From Theodoxus fluviatilis (taxonomy: Eukaryota; Mollusca; Gastropoda; Cycloneritida; Neritidae): a stretch of 64,000 bases of DNA. Both the position numbers and the translations under genes were made by a program. The stretch covers positions 1-64,000 of the forward strand of contig JAWQFJ010002818.1 in NCBI GenBank assembly GCA_034096865.1, given 5' to 3'. This document shows, one piece after another, positions 1 through 10,200 of the stretch. Numbering within the stretch: the stretch's first letter is position 1; each line of letters starts with the position of its first letter. The notes under the pieces are model-generated. The model saw nothing but the letters and a program-made list of their open reading frames with translations. It was not told where the DNA came from and made no database searches.

Positions 1-282
1 ATTATTATTAAATGAGATCAAAGAGTTCAAGCAGAACACTTGTCGAGCAAGCCACACCCTGGCCAGTGGAAAGGACGGGCTGAAGCATTACTGCACACTG
101 GGCAAGAAAGTTTCTTTTTCTTTTGGGGCTACTTTCTCTACCTATCTCTACTCATCCAATCCAGAAGAGCTACCACATGACCAAAGCAAGAGAGGTCACT
201 GTGTTTTGTAATACCAAAAAGTCTATTAAAAATACCAGTGTTATTCTATAACTTCAAGGACGAAGATAATTCATGGACTAGA
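1..282. other. Unique AT-rich sequence, no gene seen
   Basis: No splice-bounded reading frame or repeat was recognised here. It is the left flank of a short 37-base repeat and of the LINE relic. Confidence 0.5.
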
Positions 283-370
283 CACAGACAACACCCGTGT
301 AGCGGCACAAAAACAAAGGCACAGACAGCACCTGTGTAGAGGCACAAAAACACAGGCTCAGACAGCACCC
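283..370. repeat. Short 37-base tandem repeat interrupted by a LINE
   Basis: Units begin near 283, 320 and 357 and share the motif GAGGCACAAAAACACAGG. The same motif resumes at 1668-1686, on the far side of the LINE relic. The simplest reading is one small array split by the LINE insertion. Confidence 0.75.
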
Positions 371-372
371 AT
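362..372. repeat. Target-site duplication flanking the LINE relic
   Basis: ACAGCACCCAT occurs at 362-372 and again at 1657-1667, exactly bracketing the retrotransposon. An 11-base duplication fits target-primed reverse transcription. Because the insertion lies in a 37-base repeat that itself contains a similar word, the match could partly reflect the host repeat. Confidence 0.6.
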
Positions 373-1656
373 TCAATTCAGTTCAGTTCAGTCTCTTAAA
401 CCCTGAGATGGGTTGTTGAGGCACAACTGATGACTTTTGGACAATCTTCCTCCATTGATCTCTATCCTCTGTGGCTCGCTGTGAGTCAGCAAAGGTCAAG
501 CCTGTCCACTCTTTGATGTTGTCTTCCCACCTCTTTCTCTGCCTGCCTCTCCTTCTCCCACCTGGTACGGTACCTTGCAGGATGGTCTTGGCCAGCCCAC
601 TGCCTCTTGACACATGATCGTACCACTTCAGCTTTCTGCTTTTCACGATTGAGAGCAGGTCTTCGTACTGTCCAAATGGTCTCCTGATCCTGTTGCTGAC
701 TTCCTCATTCGTGTAATGGTCTTTATATGAGGTTCAGAATCTTGCGGTAGCATCTCATTTCCAGGGCTTGTATCCGTCTCTGTAGTTCAGATGTGAGTGT
801 CCAGGACTCGCATGCATACAAGAATACGGAGATGGCCAGCGTGCGCATGAGCCTGATCTTTGACGTGAGAGTGATATTTCTGTCATGCCATATTGGCTTC
901 AACTTTGCCAATGCTGCTGTTGTTTGTGCTATCCTGGACAGTATCTCTGGTTTGGACCCTTCATCAGTCACGATAGATCCCAGGTATTTGAAGTTGTTCA
1001 CAGCTTCCAGTTTTTGGCCCTTCACTTATATTTCTATTTTGAAGCCCCGAGGGTTGTTCGTCATCACCTTGGTCTTCTCGGCACTGATCTCCATGCCATA
1101 TGCCTGTGAGGTCTTGTCCAGATGCTCAACAAGACTAGTCAGCTTCTCTTCACTTCCTGCCAATCCATCAATGTCATCAGCAAAACGTAAGTTGGTGATC
1201 TTTCTGCCACAGATGCTGATTGATTCTTCGTGGTCTGCTAGGGCATCAGTCATTATCCTTTTGAGGAAGAGGTTGAAGAGTGTGGGGGAGAGTAGACAGC
1301 CCTGTCTGACTCCTGACAGTTGTCCTGAACCATTCACCTGTGGTACCATTGAACAGGACTGCGCTGGGCGCTCTGTCATAGAGATGTTCGTCGACTTTGA
1401 TGATCTTGGAGCTGATGTTGTAGCTTTTCATTGTGGCCCAAAGTGCAGCATGCCAGACTCTGTGAAATGCTTTCTTAAAGTCTATAAAGACATGGTACAG
1501 ATCTTGTTGGTGTTGTAGATGTTTCTCACACAGGACTCTCAGATTGAAGATCTGTTCGGTGGTGCTCCTACCTGGTCTGAAACCTGCCTGCTCTTCAGCA
1601 ATGATTTTCTCTGCCTGAGGTTTTAATCTGTTCAGCAGTACTTTCAGCATGACCTT
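373..1656 (-). mobile_element. 5'-truncated non-LTR retrotransposon (LINE) reverse-transcriptase relic
   Basis: Read on the minus strand, this is the C-terminal part of a LINE polyprotein. Visible in order are an RT block with AGFRPGRSTTEQIFN, block A as IDFKKAFHRVW (the usual KAFD aspartate is replaced by H), block B as GVRQGCLLSP, the catalytic FADD box in LRFADDIDG, then the thumb and C-terminal tail with KLKWYDHVSRGSG and GRQRKRWEDNIKEWTG. The frame is broken near 1300, by a stop at about 1023-1025, and again near 725. The endonuclease domain is absent, as expected of a 5' truncation. The 3' end is a short (TGAAC)n-like tail at about 373-395. The element is dead. Its clade (RTE-, CR1- or Jockey-like) could not be fixed from memory. 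Confidence 0.9.
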
Positions 1657-1686
1657 ACAGCACCCATGTAGAGGCACAAAAACACA

Positions 1687-1835
1687 GTATTAGCATCAAT
1701 GCGGAGGTGAAAAATTGAAGTGCACACAAATCACACTTGGTTCAACCATGGACAGGAATGACTTCAATCACAGGCGGCAGTCCAGTGTCAAAAGCAAATT
1801 TTAAAAAGGGTTGGAAAGCCAGAGCAGCAGAAAAG
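1687..1835. other. Unique spacer, nothing recognised
   Basis: No repeat or reading frame of note lies between the LINE flank and the AATG microsatellite. Confidence 0.4.
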
Positions 1836-1886
1836 AGAATGAATGAATGGATGAATGAATGAATGAATGAATGAATGAATGAATGA
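1836..1886. repeat. (GAAT)n microsatellite
   Basis: About twelve GAAT units with one GGAT variant. It runs directly into the left arm of a perfect hairpin. Confidence 0.95.
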
Positions 1887-1925
1887 AATTCCATGTGCTT
1901 CATTCAAACGAAGCACATGGAATTT
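1886..1925. repeat. Perfect 16-base inverted repeat (hairpin) at the head of the 27-base array
   Basis: The left arm at 1886-1901, AAATTCCATGTGCTTC, is the exact reverse complement of the right arm at 1910-1925, with an 8-base loop (ATTCAAAC). The right arm continues into TCAATCACAAACAATG, which is the sequence of the array that follows. Confidence 0.95.
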
Positions 1926-2310
1926 CAATCACAAACAATGCAAATAGAATTTCAATCACAAACAATGCACATAGAATTTCAATCACAATGCACATAGAAT
2001 TTCAATCACAAACAATGCACATAGAATTTCAATCACAAACAATGCACATAGAATTTCAATCACAAACAATGCACATAGAATTTCACTCACAAACAATGCA
2101 CATAGAATTTCACTCACAAACAATGCACATAGAATTTCAATCACAAACAATGCACATAGAATTTCAATCACAAACAATGCACATAGAATTTTAATCACAA
2201 ACAATGCACATAGAATTTCAATCACAAACAATGCACATAGAATTTCAATCACAAACAATGCACATAGAATTTCAATCACAAACAATGCACATAGAATTTC
2301 AGTCACAAAC
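1917..2310. repeat. 27-base minisatellite, about 14 copies
   Basis: The unit contains AATTTCAATCACAAACAATG followed by CACATAG. The period is 9 codons, so both strands stay open, but only base variants such as CACTCAC for CAATCAC are seen. There is no sign that it is coding. Confidence 0.95.
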
Positions 2311-2674
2311 TCTAGGCAGGTCAGTCAACCTATCAGCTGTAGCAATAGGCCAAAGGTACAGGTTGCACAAGGACAGGCCAGACACGTCTGAAGACCAATG
2401 GTAGTGAAGATTCAAAGTATTAGTAGTGAATGAAACAACAGATTAAAGACAGTAAGCTGAACAATGTGCTAACATTTTCCAATCTGGCTCACTGCAGACT
2501 TAGTTTGATGGAAGCCTCTTCCATGCTCTCACCAAAAGTCTTAGAAGACAAAAAATGGAAAATAGATAAAGGTGGAAGATTCAGAGTGTAAAAGAAGGAA
2601 ATATTGGAAACAAGGTGAAATAACAAGAAAGCTTCAGCAAGCAGCTTCAATGTAGCTAAGCACAAGCTGCAACT
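2311..2674. other. Unique AT-rich sequence, no gene seen
   Basis: No motif or exon was recognised. Confidence 0.4.
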
Positions 2675-2955
2675 AAAATCATGTTTTCAACGAAAATCAT
2701 GTTTTCAACTAAAATCATGTTTTCAACTGAAAATCATGTTTTCAACTAAAATCATGTTTTCAACTGAAAATCATGTTTTCAACTAAAATCATGTTTTCAA
2801 CTAAAATCATGTTTTCAACTGAAAATCATGTTTTCAACTAAAATCATGTTTTCAACTAAAATCATGTTTTCAACTAAAATCATGTTTTCAACCAAAATCA
2901 TGTTTTCAACTAAAATCATATTTTCAACTAAAATCATGTTTTCAACTAAAATTCT
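2675..2955. repeat. 18/19-base minisatellite, about 15 copies
   Basis: The unit is AACTAAAATCATGTTTTC, with interspersed 19-base variants reading AACTGAAAATC. Confidence 0.95.
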
Positions 2956-3120
2956 CTGAGTAAGAAGCCAAGCCACACACATGCATGATCTCTGCAACAT
3001 TTCCACTGATGCATCTGCAACATTTCCACTGATGCATCATGTCATCTTCCGATGGTCCAGGAGAAACTGTCATCACGTCAGGCACAATGGCTGGGGGTTC
3101 ATCCATGGTAAGCAAGTCAT

Positions 3121-3375
3121 TCTGTCTCATCAACTACAGCTGTGACCCCTACATGGAGCAGTGACAGTGGGTCTGTCTCATCAACTACAGCTGTGACCCC
3201 TACATGGAGCAGTGACAGTGGGTCATTCTGTCTCATCAACTACAGCTGTGACCCCTACATAGAGCAGTGACAGTGGGTCATTCTGTCTCATCAACTACAG
3301 CTGTGACCTCTACATGGAGCAGTGACAGTGGGTCATTCTGTCTCATCAACTATAGCTGTGACCCCTACATAGAAC
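3121..3375. repeat. About 55-base tandem repeat, 4-5 copies
   Basis: Units begin with TCTGTCTCATCAACTACAGC near 3121, 3172, 3227, 3283 and 3339 and contain CAGTGACAGTGGGTCATT. Confidence 0.9.
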
Positions 3376-3802
3376 AGCGCCAACTGAAAAAGGGAGACAA
3401 CTCACATTGCTCTTCAAATCACCTATTTTGACAACAAGCTCTGAATTTCTATCACACTAGCGGGCATGACTACACCACCAACGTCTCCTGTCTGCAAAGC
3501 GCTGCTGTGGTCGATGCTGAAGTAGCAGTGCAGTGTTCAAATCTCACATTTCTTGTCCAACACGGCACCAGCAGTCCCACATGAGCAGTCACCCGTCACC
3601 AGACTCCATCACCGGAGGGGAGAGGCAGACAGAGGCAGCCAAGGAGGGGTGCATGCAGTCCAAAAATAACCTCTCCTTCCCACAAGCCAGCTACCCCCAC
3701 AGCCATGCAAGGAGCCACACCCAACTGTTACCTGTGAGGGTTATTTACGCTGCAGCGGGAGGGCAAACAGGAGTTACTGTCCACTCTGACAGCTGCCTCA
3801 CC
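3376..3802. other. Unique sequence, no gene seen
   Basis: A 92-codon plus-strand frame crosses 3533-3811, but it has no recognisable domain and ends in the next repeat. It is probably not coding. Confidence 0.4.
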
Positions 3803-4089
3803 ACACTCTAGGCCAGCCAGAGCTACCAGTACTAGCTGTCTCTGTACAAGCATTCCACTACTTCAGCACTTCACACCTCACTAGCTGTCTCTGTACAAGC
3901 ATTCCACTACTTCAGCACTTCACACCTCACCACACTCTAGGCCAGCCAGAGCTACCAGCACTAGCTGTCTCTGTACAAGCATTCCACTACTTCAGCACTC
4001 CACACCTCACCACACTCTAGGCCAGCCAGAGCTACCAGCACTAGCTGTCTCTGTACAAGCATTCCACTATTTCAGCACTTCACACCTCA
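3803..4089. repeat. About 80-base tandem repeat, 3-4 copies
   Basis: Copies share CTAGCTGTCTCTGTACAAGC and CACACTCTAGGCCAGCCAG. The first copy lacks the second half. Confidence 0.9.
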
Positions 4090-5078
4090 ACTGGTGCTGC
4101 TACCAGCTTCAATGGTCAGACTGACGAGTCAGCTTGGACAGTTTTGAACATGTGTTGACTACTGCACACAAACTAGCACCAAAAGCAAGGAATACATGGG
4201 CTTTCTCGCTTGGCTAGGAGCTGGCAAGACCACTGTGGCGATGTGTGCACTGGCGCCATGTCAATGCAAGTCTGGCTCCAGTCCATTCTAAAACTATTAT
4301 CACTGTGCAAAGGATTGCATCAGAGTGGGTGACAGGGAGCTGAGAGCACTGCTATTCACACATGCGATACTACTAAGATGGCAGTGTTGACAACATCATT
4401 TGTGATAGGTAACATTTTGGTAAAAGTGATGTTAGTACCACAATCCACGACTGCTGGCAGGTGGAGGTGTCAGGCATGCACATTGTGTGGTTGTACCAAG
4501 ACATCTATCTGCACAGTGCCAGTGTGAACATGGCAGGTCATAGCATGCAAGGGATCCACTCAAGCTACAGGGAGTGCAACAATACCAAGTATGTAGTGCA
4601 ACCAAATCATATCAACTAACACTGCTACGGGCACATTAGGGCTGAATATTTATACATGTGTAAGGGAAAATATAGTGAGTACACCAGAACTACAGGGAGA
4701 TTAAATGAAAGCAACAACAAGGTCACTTCTAGAGACAAGGTAAATGTTTATCAGAAAGAAAAATTCTGCTGTAACATCCAGTACAGGTTCTCTACTGTGA
4801 TATGCAGCTGATGTCATACCAGAGTGTGGTCCCATGCAAACAAGTTGATCGTCTCAATGAAGCAGATATTCGTTTCTTAGGAGCAAGCAGTGAGTCTAGT
4901 AACTGGAATTATGGGAGATATAAGTAATTCTGGCCAGGAAAGCATGTTATTCATTCATGCCTGACAGCTGGATATACGAAAAAAACTTACAAGGAAGATA
5001 CTATCATTCAAGGGAGACAACTGCAGCTCAGGGGAGACGACTGTCGCTTATTAAGGGAGGTATCTGCAGCAGCCCTAC
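4090..5078. other. Probable intron or 3' region of the minus-strand ArfGAP gene
   Basis: No further exon was recognised. ArfGAP2/3 proteins normally continue only a few residues past the SLQ encoded at 5079, so a very short last exon may lie here or beyond the left edge. I could not identify it. Confidence 0.35.
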
Positions 5079-5285
5079 CTGTAGGGAGGTGATGACACCA
5101 TTGGCCAGGTTGGAGAGCTTGCCTGCCACCTTGGTCACACCCTGCCTGACGCCGTCCTTGATGTCCTGCAGGTCTGGTGCATTGCTGCTGCTGCGCGGTG
5201 TCCGCGTGTCTCCACGACCAAAGTAGTCATCGCTGCCAAAGCCGGAGCGTCCAGCCAGACGGCCCAAGTTCTGCTGGGCCTCAAA
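5079..5285 (-). CDS. ARFGAP2/3: ArfGAP2/3 C-terminal exon (69 codons)
   Basis: ArfGAP2/3 proteins stimulate GTP hydrolysis on Arf1 at the Golgi and help regulate COPI coats. This exon is bounded on the minus strand by an acceptor AG at 5287-5286 and a donor GT at 5078-5077 (CCCTACAG then GTAGGG), and is phase 0 at both ends. It starts FEAQQNLGRLAGRSGFGS and ends with the family's amphipathic C-terminal motif (DLQDIKDGVRQGV, then TKVAGKLSNLANGVITSLQ). That motif corresponds to the KQGVKSVAGKxxxLANGVxxSLQ region of known ArfGAP2/3, important for membrane and coat association. A few residues of the protein should follow in one more exon. The zinc-finger GAP domain is not in this window. Reading through the donor reaches a stop soon after, so the splice site is needed. 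Confidence 0.85.
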
Positions 5286-5419
5286 CTACCCGGGAGAAAG
5301 ACCAGCATTCACTGATATCAGAGACACAGTGCTTGTGGCAGTGCAGTCTCAAAGCATGAGAGTGCCGAGTGACTGCTATCACAGCAAACAGGGCAAGACA
5401 TGAGAGGACAAGTACTCAC

Positions 5420-5540
5420 ATTGGATTCAGTGCCAGCAAAGAACTGCTCCGAGGAGATGGACTTGGCGTTGCCGAAGCGCTTCTGGGCAGCGTCGGACAT
5501 GGGTTCTGCCGAGGCCTCGGATTTCCTGCTGCGGCCAGAC
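5420..5540 (-). CDS. ARFGAP2/3: ArfGAP2/3 exon with the ISS-type motif (40 codons)
   Basis: On the minus strand the acceptor is TTCTTCCTAG ending at 5541, and the donor is AAT followed by GTGAGT at 5419-5414. The exon opens with the third base of a codon (phase 2) and closes on a codon boundary, which fits the phase-0 start of the exon at 5285. The peptide includes SDAAQKRFGNAKSISSEQFF. The segment QKRFGNAKSISS is the hallmark central ISS motif of ArfGAP2/3, which is conserved and linked to coatomer-dependent recruitment. The upstream SGRSRKSEASAEP is low complexity. The intron to the next exon is only 134 bases. Confidence 0.88.
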
Positions 5541-5608
5541 CTAGGAAGAACAGGAGTCTCAGTGCCAGCACTGCAGTGCCCGGGGCTTCTCTGCCGTCTC
5601 CCCTGGCC

Positions 5609-5710
5609 ATCAGACACCAGTTCTTCACCATCTCTTCTCTGACCATGACCCTCATCCCTCCATCAGACACCAGTTCACCATCTCTTCTCTGACCATGACC
5701 CTCATCCCTG
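5609..5710. repeat. Two-copy tandem duplication, about 50 bases
   Basis: CATCTCTTCTCTGACCATGA and its surroundings occur twice in succession, just inside the ArfGAP intron. The first copy carries an extra TTC. Confidence 0.85.
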
Positions 5711-6418
5711 ATGCTGGTGTCAGCAGCTGCACACATCTCCTTCTCTGCAAGTTCCTATTACAAACCTGGACACTCTTTGAATGCAAGTATTTTTCTTTGC
5801 TCCATGTGTCACTTCCTATTGCTTTATATGTATAATAGTTTTCCAAAACCAAACTTTCAGTTTTTACATTCATTGCCTTATACAAGCAAATAATCATTTG
5901 AATTAAACCTTCAGCCATTATCACTAACATAGCCTTTCCTTGCTAAAGAAACTTTCACAATAGATTGTACAATATATGATAATAATTTATAAAGTTTGCA
6001 TGTTTTCCAAGCTTTTTATTCATGGATTGGAGTTCTGTTCACAAAACAATGACAAGGAACAGAAGACCAACATTCAACAAAACAAACAAACAGAAAAGTG
6101 CTCAGAGAGACACCCACAAGTCATGTGACTGAGAGGAAGGTGAGAAGTGCAGATGGAGGTTCTAGTGAAATGCTTCAGCGGCAACTAAAACAATTCAAAA
6201 CCATTTTTACACACAAAGTGATAATGAAGAGCCTTTCATTAAGTCATAGTTCAATGGTTGTCATCTCCCAACCAAGGTCATTGAACGGAACTCGCAAACC
6301 AATACTACAGTGGCAATGCAGGGAACTACCAAATAAATAAAACCATCACAACTGAAACAGTCTTGCAAGCAAGGCCAAGTCTCACTACAGGGCTACAGCC
6401 TCTGACAGCAGTGAGAGT

Positions 6419-6522
6419 AAGAATGAGAAGAAAAAAAGGGAGGAAAAGAAAAGAAAAAAGGGAGGAAAAGAAAAGAAAAAAGGGAGGAAAAGAAAAAAGA
6501 GGAAAAGAAAAAAGAGGGTAAG
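6419..6522. repeat. Polypurine tract (GGGAGGAAAAGAAAA type)
   Basis: A run of about 100 purines built from imperfect GGGAGGAAAAGAAAA units. It could form a triplex, but this is inference from composition. Confidence 0.85.
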
Positions 6523-6600
6523 GGAAAAGAATGTGAGGGGAAACAAAGATAGTGACGGAGATGCTAAGAAAGCAAGACCACTTGCTTTCCCTGCAAAAAT

Positions 6601-6606
<6 letters not shown>

Positions 6607-6651
<45 letters not shown>

Positions 6652-6653
6652 GA
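6607..6653. repeat. (GA)n microsatellite
   Basis: About 20 GA units lie just beside the candidate ArfGAP microexon, on its 3' side in the gene's own direction. Confidence 0.95.
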
Positions 6654-6673
6654 AATGAAGTTTCTGTGGTTAC

Positions 6674-6706
6674 CCTTCTTCCTGGTTGTCACTCTCCTCT
6701 GGATAG
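6674..6706 (-). CDS. ARFGAP2/3: Candidate ArfGAP microexon, 33 bases
   Basis: On the minus strand, GCCTTTAG at 6707 is followed by 33 bases and then a GTAAC donor at 6673. It translates as YPEESDNQEE flanked by split codons: one base at the start and GG at the end. The closing GG joins the first base of the exon at 5540 to give GGG, so the phase-2 boundary agrees exactly with the downstream exon. The acidic serine-rich peptide suits the linker of ArfGAP2/3. Being 33 bases and phase-symmetric, it could be skipped without a frame change. No conserved motif proves it, so it stays a candidate. Confidence 0.5.
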
Positions 6707-6719
6707 CTAAAGGCAGAGT

Positions 6720-7280
6720 GCACACCCATTACACAAGATCGCCTCTCTACCGGACGAGGTGTAAGCACAGTTCTTCAATCTCAAGACAGGATTCCAGCTA
6801 CCAGAGCTAACAGAATTCAAGATAGTTTTGTCTCTGCAGACACAAGGCAAACAGAGGGGAGTCTCACAGATTTCATTTGACAAAGATTCACCATAATGTG
6901 ACCTTTCAAATCAACATAAAAACACAAACAAGTGATTCCATCATACTATAAACAACCCAAAGATCGTTACTTCAACAAGAGGAAAAAGATGGTTTTTATT
7001 GGAGACAAGACAGTCCAGTGACAGACACAGATCATTTGTTACTTCAGGAACAGGCAGGGAGAGATGGGGCAGAGCAGCAGCATGCGTTATCTGTGAGAGC
7101 AATCATATCACACAAGGTGCATGTCAGCAAGTGAGGTAATTCTACAGTGCTGGGAAGGGAGACAATTCAAAGTTGCATCTTACGGATCACGCTTTTCCCT
7201 GGAACAAACACAACAGCAACACATGACACTGCCCAGCCTGGGCAAGCAGCAACAGCCAAAGCCCGCTCTCTTTATCACGG
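6720..7280. other. Intronic unique sequence
   Basis: No exon or repeat was recognised between the candidate microexon and the 39-base array. Confidence 0.4.
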
Positions 7281-10200
7281 GTAAGCAGGGCAAGTAGGCT
7301 CTTTATAATGACTGCCCCCCATGCAGGGCAAGTAAGCTCTTTATAATGACTGCCCCCCATGCAGGGCAAGTAAGCTCTTTATAATGACTGCCCCCCATGC
7401 AGGGCAAGTAAGCTCTCTTTATAATGACTGCCCCCATGCAGGGCAAGTAAACTCTCTTTATAATGACTGCCCCCCATGCAGGGCAAATAAGCTCTTTATA
7501 ATGACTGCCCCCATGCAGGGTGGATAAGCTCTCTTTATAATGACTGCCCCCCATGCAGGGCAAGTAAGCTCTCTTTATAATGGCTGCCCCCATGCAGGGC
7601 AAGTAAGCTCTCTTTATAATGACTGCCCCCATGCAGGGTGGATAAGCTCTCTTTATAATGACTGCCCCCCATGCAGGGCAAGTAAGCTCTCTTTATAATG
7701 ACTGCCCCCATGCAGGGCAAGTAATCTCTCTTTATAATGACTGTCCCCATGCAGGGCAAGTAAGCTCTCTTTATAATGACTGCCCCCATGCAGGGCAAGT
7801 AAGCTCTCTTTATAATGACTGCCCCCATGCAGGGCAAGTAAGCTCTCTTTATAATGACTGCCCCCATGCAGGGCAAGAAAGCTCTTTATAATGACTGCCC
7901 CCATGCAGGGCAAGTAAGCTCTCTTTATAATGACTGCCCCCATGCAGGGCAAATAAGCTCTCTTTATAATGACTGCCCCCATGCAGGGCAAGTAAGCTCT
8001 CTTTATAATGACTGCCCCCCATGCAGGGCAAGTAAGCTCTCTTTATAATGACTGCCCCCATGCAGGGCAAATAAGCTCTCTTTATAATGACTGCCCCCCA
8101 TGCAGGGCAAGTAAGCTCTCTTTATAATGACTGCCCCCCATGCAGGGCAAGTAAGCTCTCTTTATAATGACTGCCCCCATGCAGGGCAAGTAAGCTCTTT
8201 ATAACGACTGCCCCCATGCAGGGCAAGTAAGCTCTCTTTATAATGACTGCCCCATGCAGGGCAAATAAGCTCTCTTTATAATGACTGCCCCCATGCAGGG
8301 CAAGTAAGCTCTCTTTATAATGACTGCCCCCATGCAGGGCAAGTAAGCTCTCTTTATAATGACTGCCCACAATGCAGGGTGGATAAGCTCTCTTTATAAT
8401 GACTGCCCCCATGCAGGGCAAGTAAGCTCTTTATAATGACTGCCCCCAAGCAGGGCAAAAAAGCTCTTTATAATGACTGCCCCCATGCAGGGCAAGTAAG
8501 CTCTCTTTATAATGACTGCCCTCATGCAGGGCAAATAAGCTCTCTTTATAATGACTGCCCCATGCAGGGCAAAAAAGCTCTTTATAATCAATGACTGCCC
8601 CCATGCAGGGCAAAAAAGCTCTTTATAATGACTGCCCCCATGCAGGGCAAGTAAGCTCTCTTTATAATGACTGCCCCCATGCAGGGCAAAAAGCTCTTTA
8701 TAATGACTGCCCCCATGCAGGGCAAAAAAGCTCTTTATAATGACTGCCCCCATGCAGGGCAAATAAGCTCTTTGTAATGACTGCCCCCATGCAGGGCAAA
8801 ACAGCTCTTTATAATGACTGCCCCCATGCAGGGCAAGTAAGCTCTCTTTATAATCAATGACTGCCCCCATGCAGGGCAAAAAAGCTCTTTATAATGACTG
8901 CCCCCATGCAGGGCAAAAACGCTCTTTATAATGACTGCCCCCATGCAGGGCAAATAAGCTCTTTATAATGACTGCCCCCATGCAAGGCAAATAAGCTCTT
9001 TATAATGACTGCCCCCATGCAGGGCAAGTAAGCTCTCTTTATAATGACTGCCCCCATGCAGGGCAAGTAAGCTCTCTTTATAATGACTGCCCCCATGCAG
9101 GGCAAGTAAGCTCTCTTTATAATGACTGCCCCCATGCAGGGCAAGTAAGCTCTCTTTATAATGACTGCCCCCATGCAGGGCAAGTAAGCTCTCTTTATAA
9201 TGACTGCCCCCATGCAGGGCAAGTAAGCTCTTTATAATGACTGCCCCCATGCAGGGCAAGTAAGCTCTCTTTATAATGACTGCCCCCATGCAGGGCAAAT
9301 AAGCTCTTTATAATGACTGCCCCCCATGCATGGTGGATAAGCTCTCTTTATAATGACTGCCCCCATGCAGGGCAGAAAAGCTCTCTTTATAATGACTGCC
9401 CCCATGCAGGGCAAATAAGCTCTTAATAATGACTGCCACCATGCAGGGCAAGTAAGCTCTCTTTATAATGACTGCCCCCCATGCAGGGCAAATAAGCTCT
9501 CTTTATAATGACTGCCCCCATGCAGGGCAAGTAAGCTCTCTTTATAATGACTGCCCCCATGCAGGGCAAATAAGCTCTTTATAATGACTGCCCCCATGCA
9601 GGGCAAGTAAGCTCTCTTTATAATGACTGCCCCATGCAGGGCAAATAAGCTCTTTATAATGACTGCCCCCATGCAGGGCAAGTAAGCTCTCTTTATAATG
9701 ACTGCCCCCATGCAGGGCAAATAAGCTCTCTTTATAATGACTGCCCCCATGCAGGGCAAGTAAGCTCTTTATAATGACTGCCCCCATGCAGGGCAAGTAA
9801 GCTCTCTTTATAATGACTGCCCCCATGCAGGGCAAGTAAGCTCTCTTTATAATGACTGCCCCCATGCAGGGCAAATAAGCTCTCTTTATAATGACTGCCC
9901 CATGCAGGGCAAGTAAGCTCTCTTTATAATGACTGCCCCCATGCAGGGCAAGTAAGCTCTCTTTATAATGACTGCCCCCCATGCAGGGCAAATAAGCTCT
10001 TTATAATGACTGCCCCCATGCAGGGCAGAAAAGCTCTCTTTATAATGACAGCCCCCATGCAGGGCAAATAAGCTCTCTTTATAATGACTGCCCCCATGCA
10101 GGGCAAGTAAGCTCTCTTTATAATGACTGCCCCCATGCAGGGCAAGTAAGCTCTCTTTATAATGACTGCCCCCATGCAGGGCAAGTAAGCTCTCTTTATA

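Larger units (their letters stand above)
5711..6673. other. ArfGAP intron, mostly unique
   Basis: AT-rich intronic sequence apart from the purine tracts listed separately. No exon was recognised. Confidence 0.5.
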
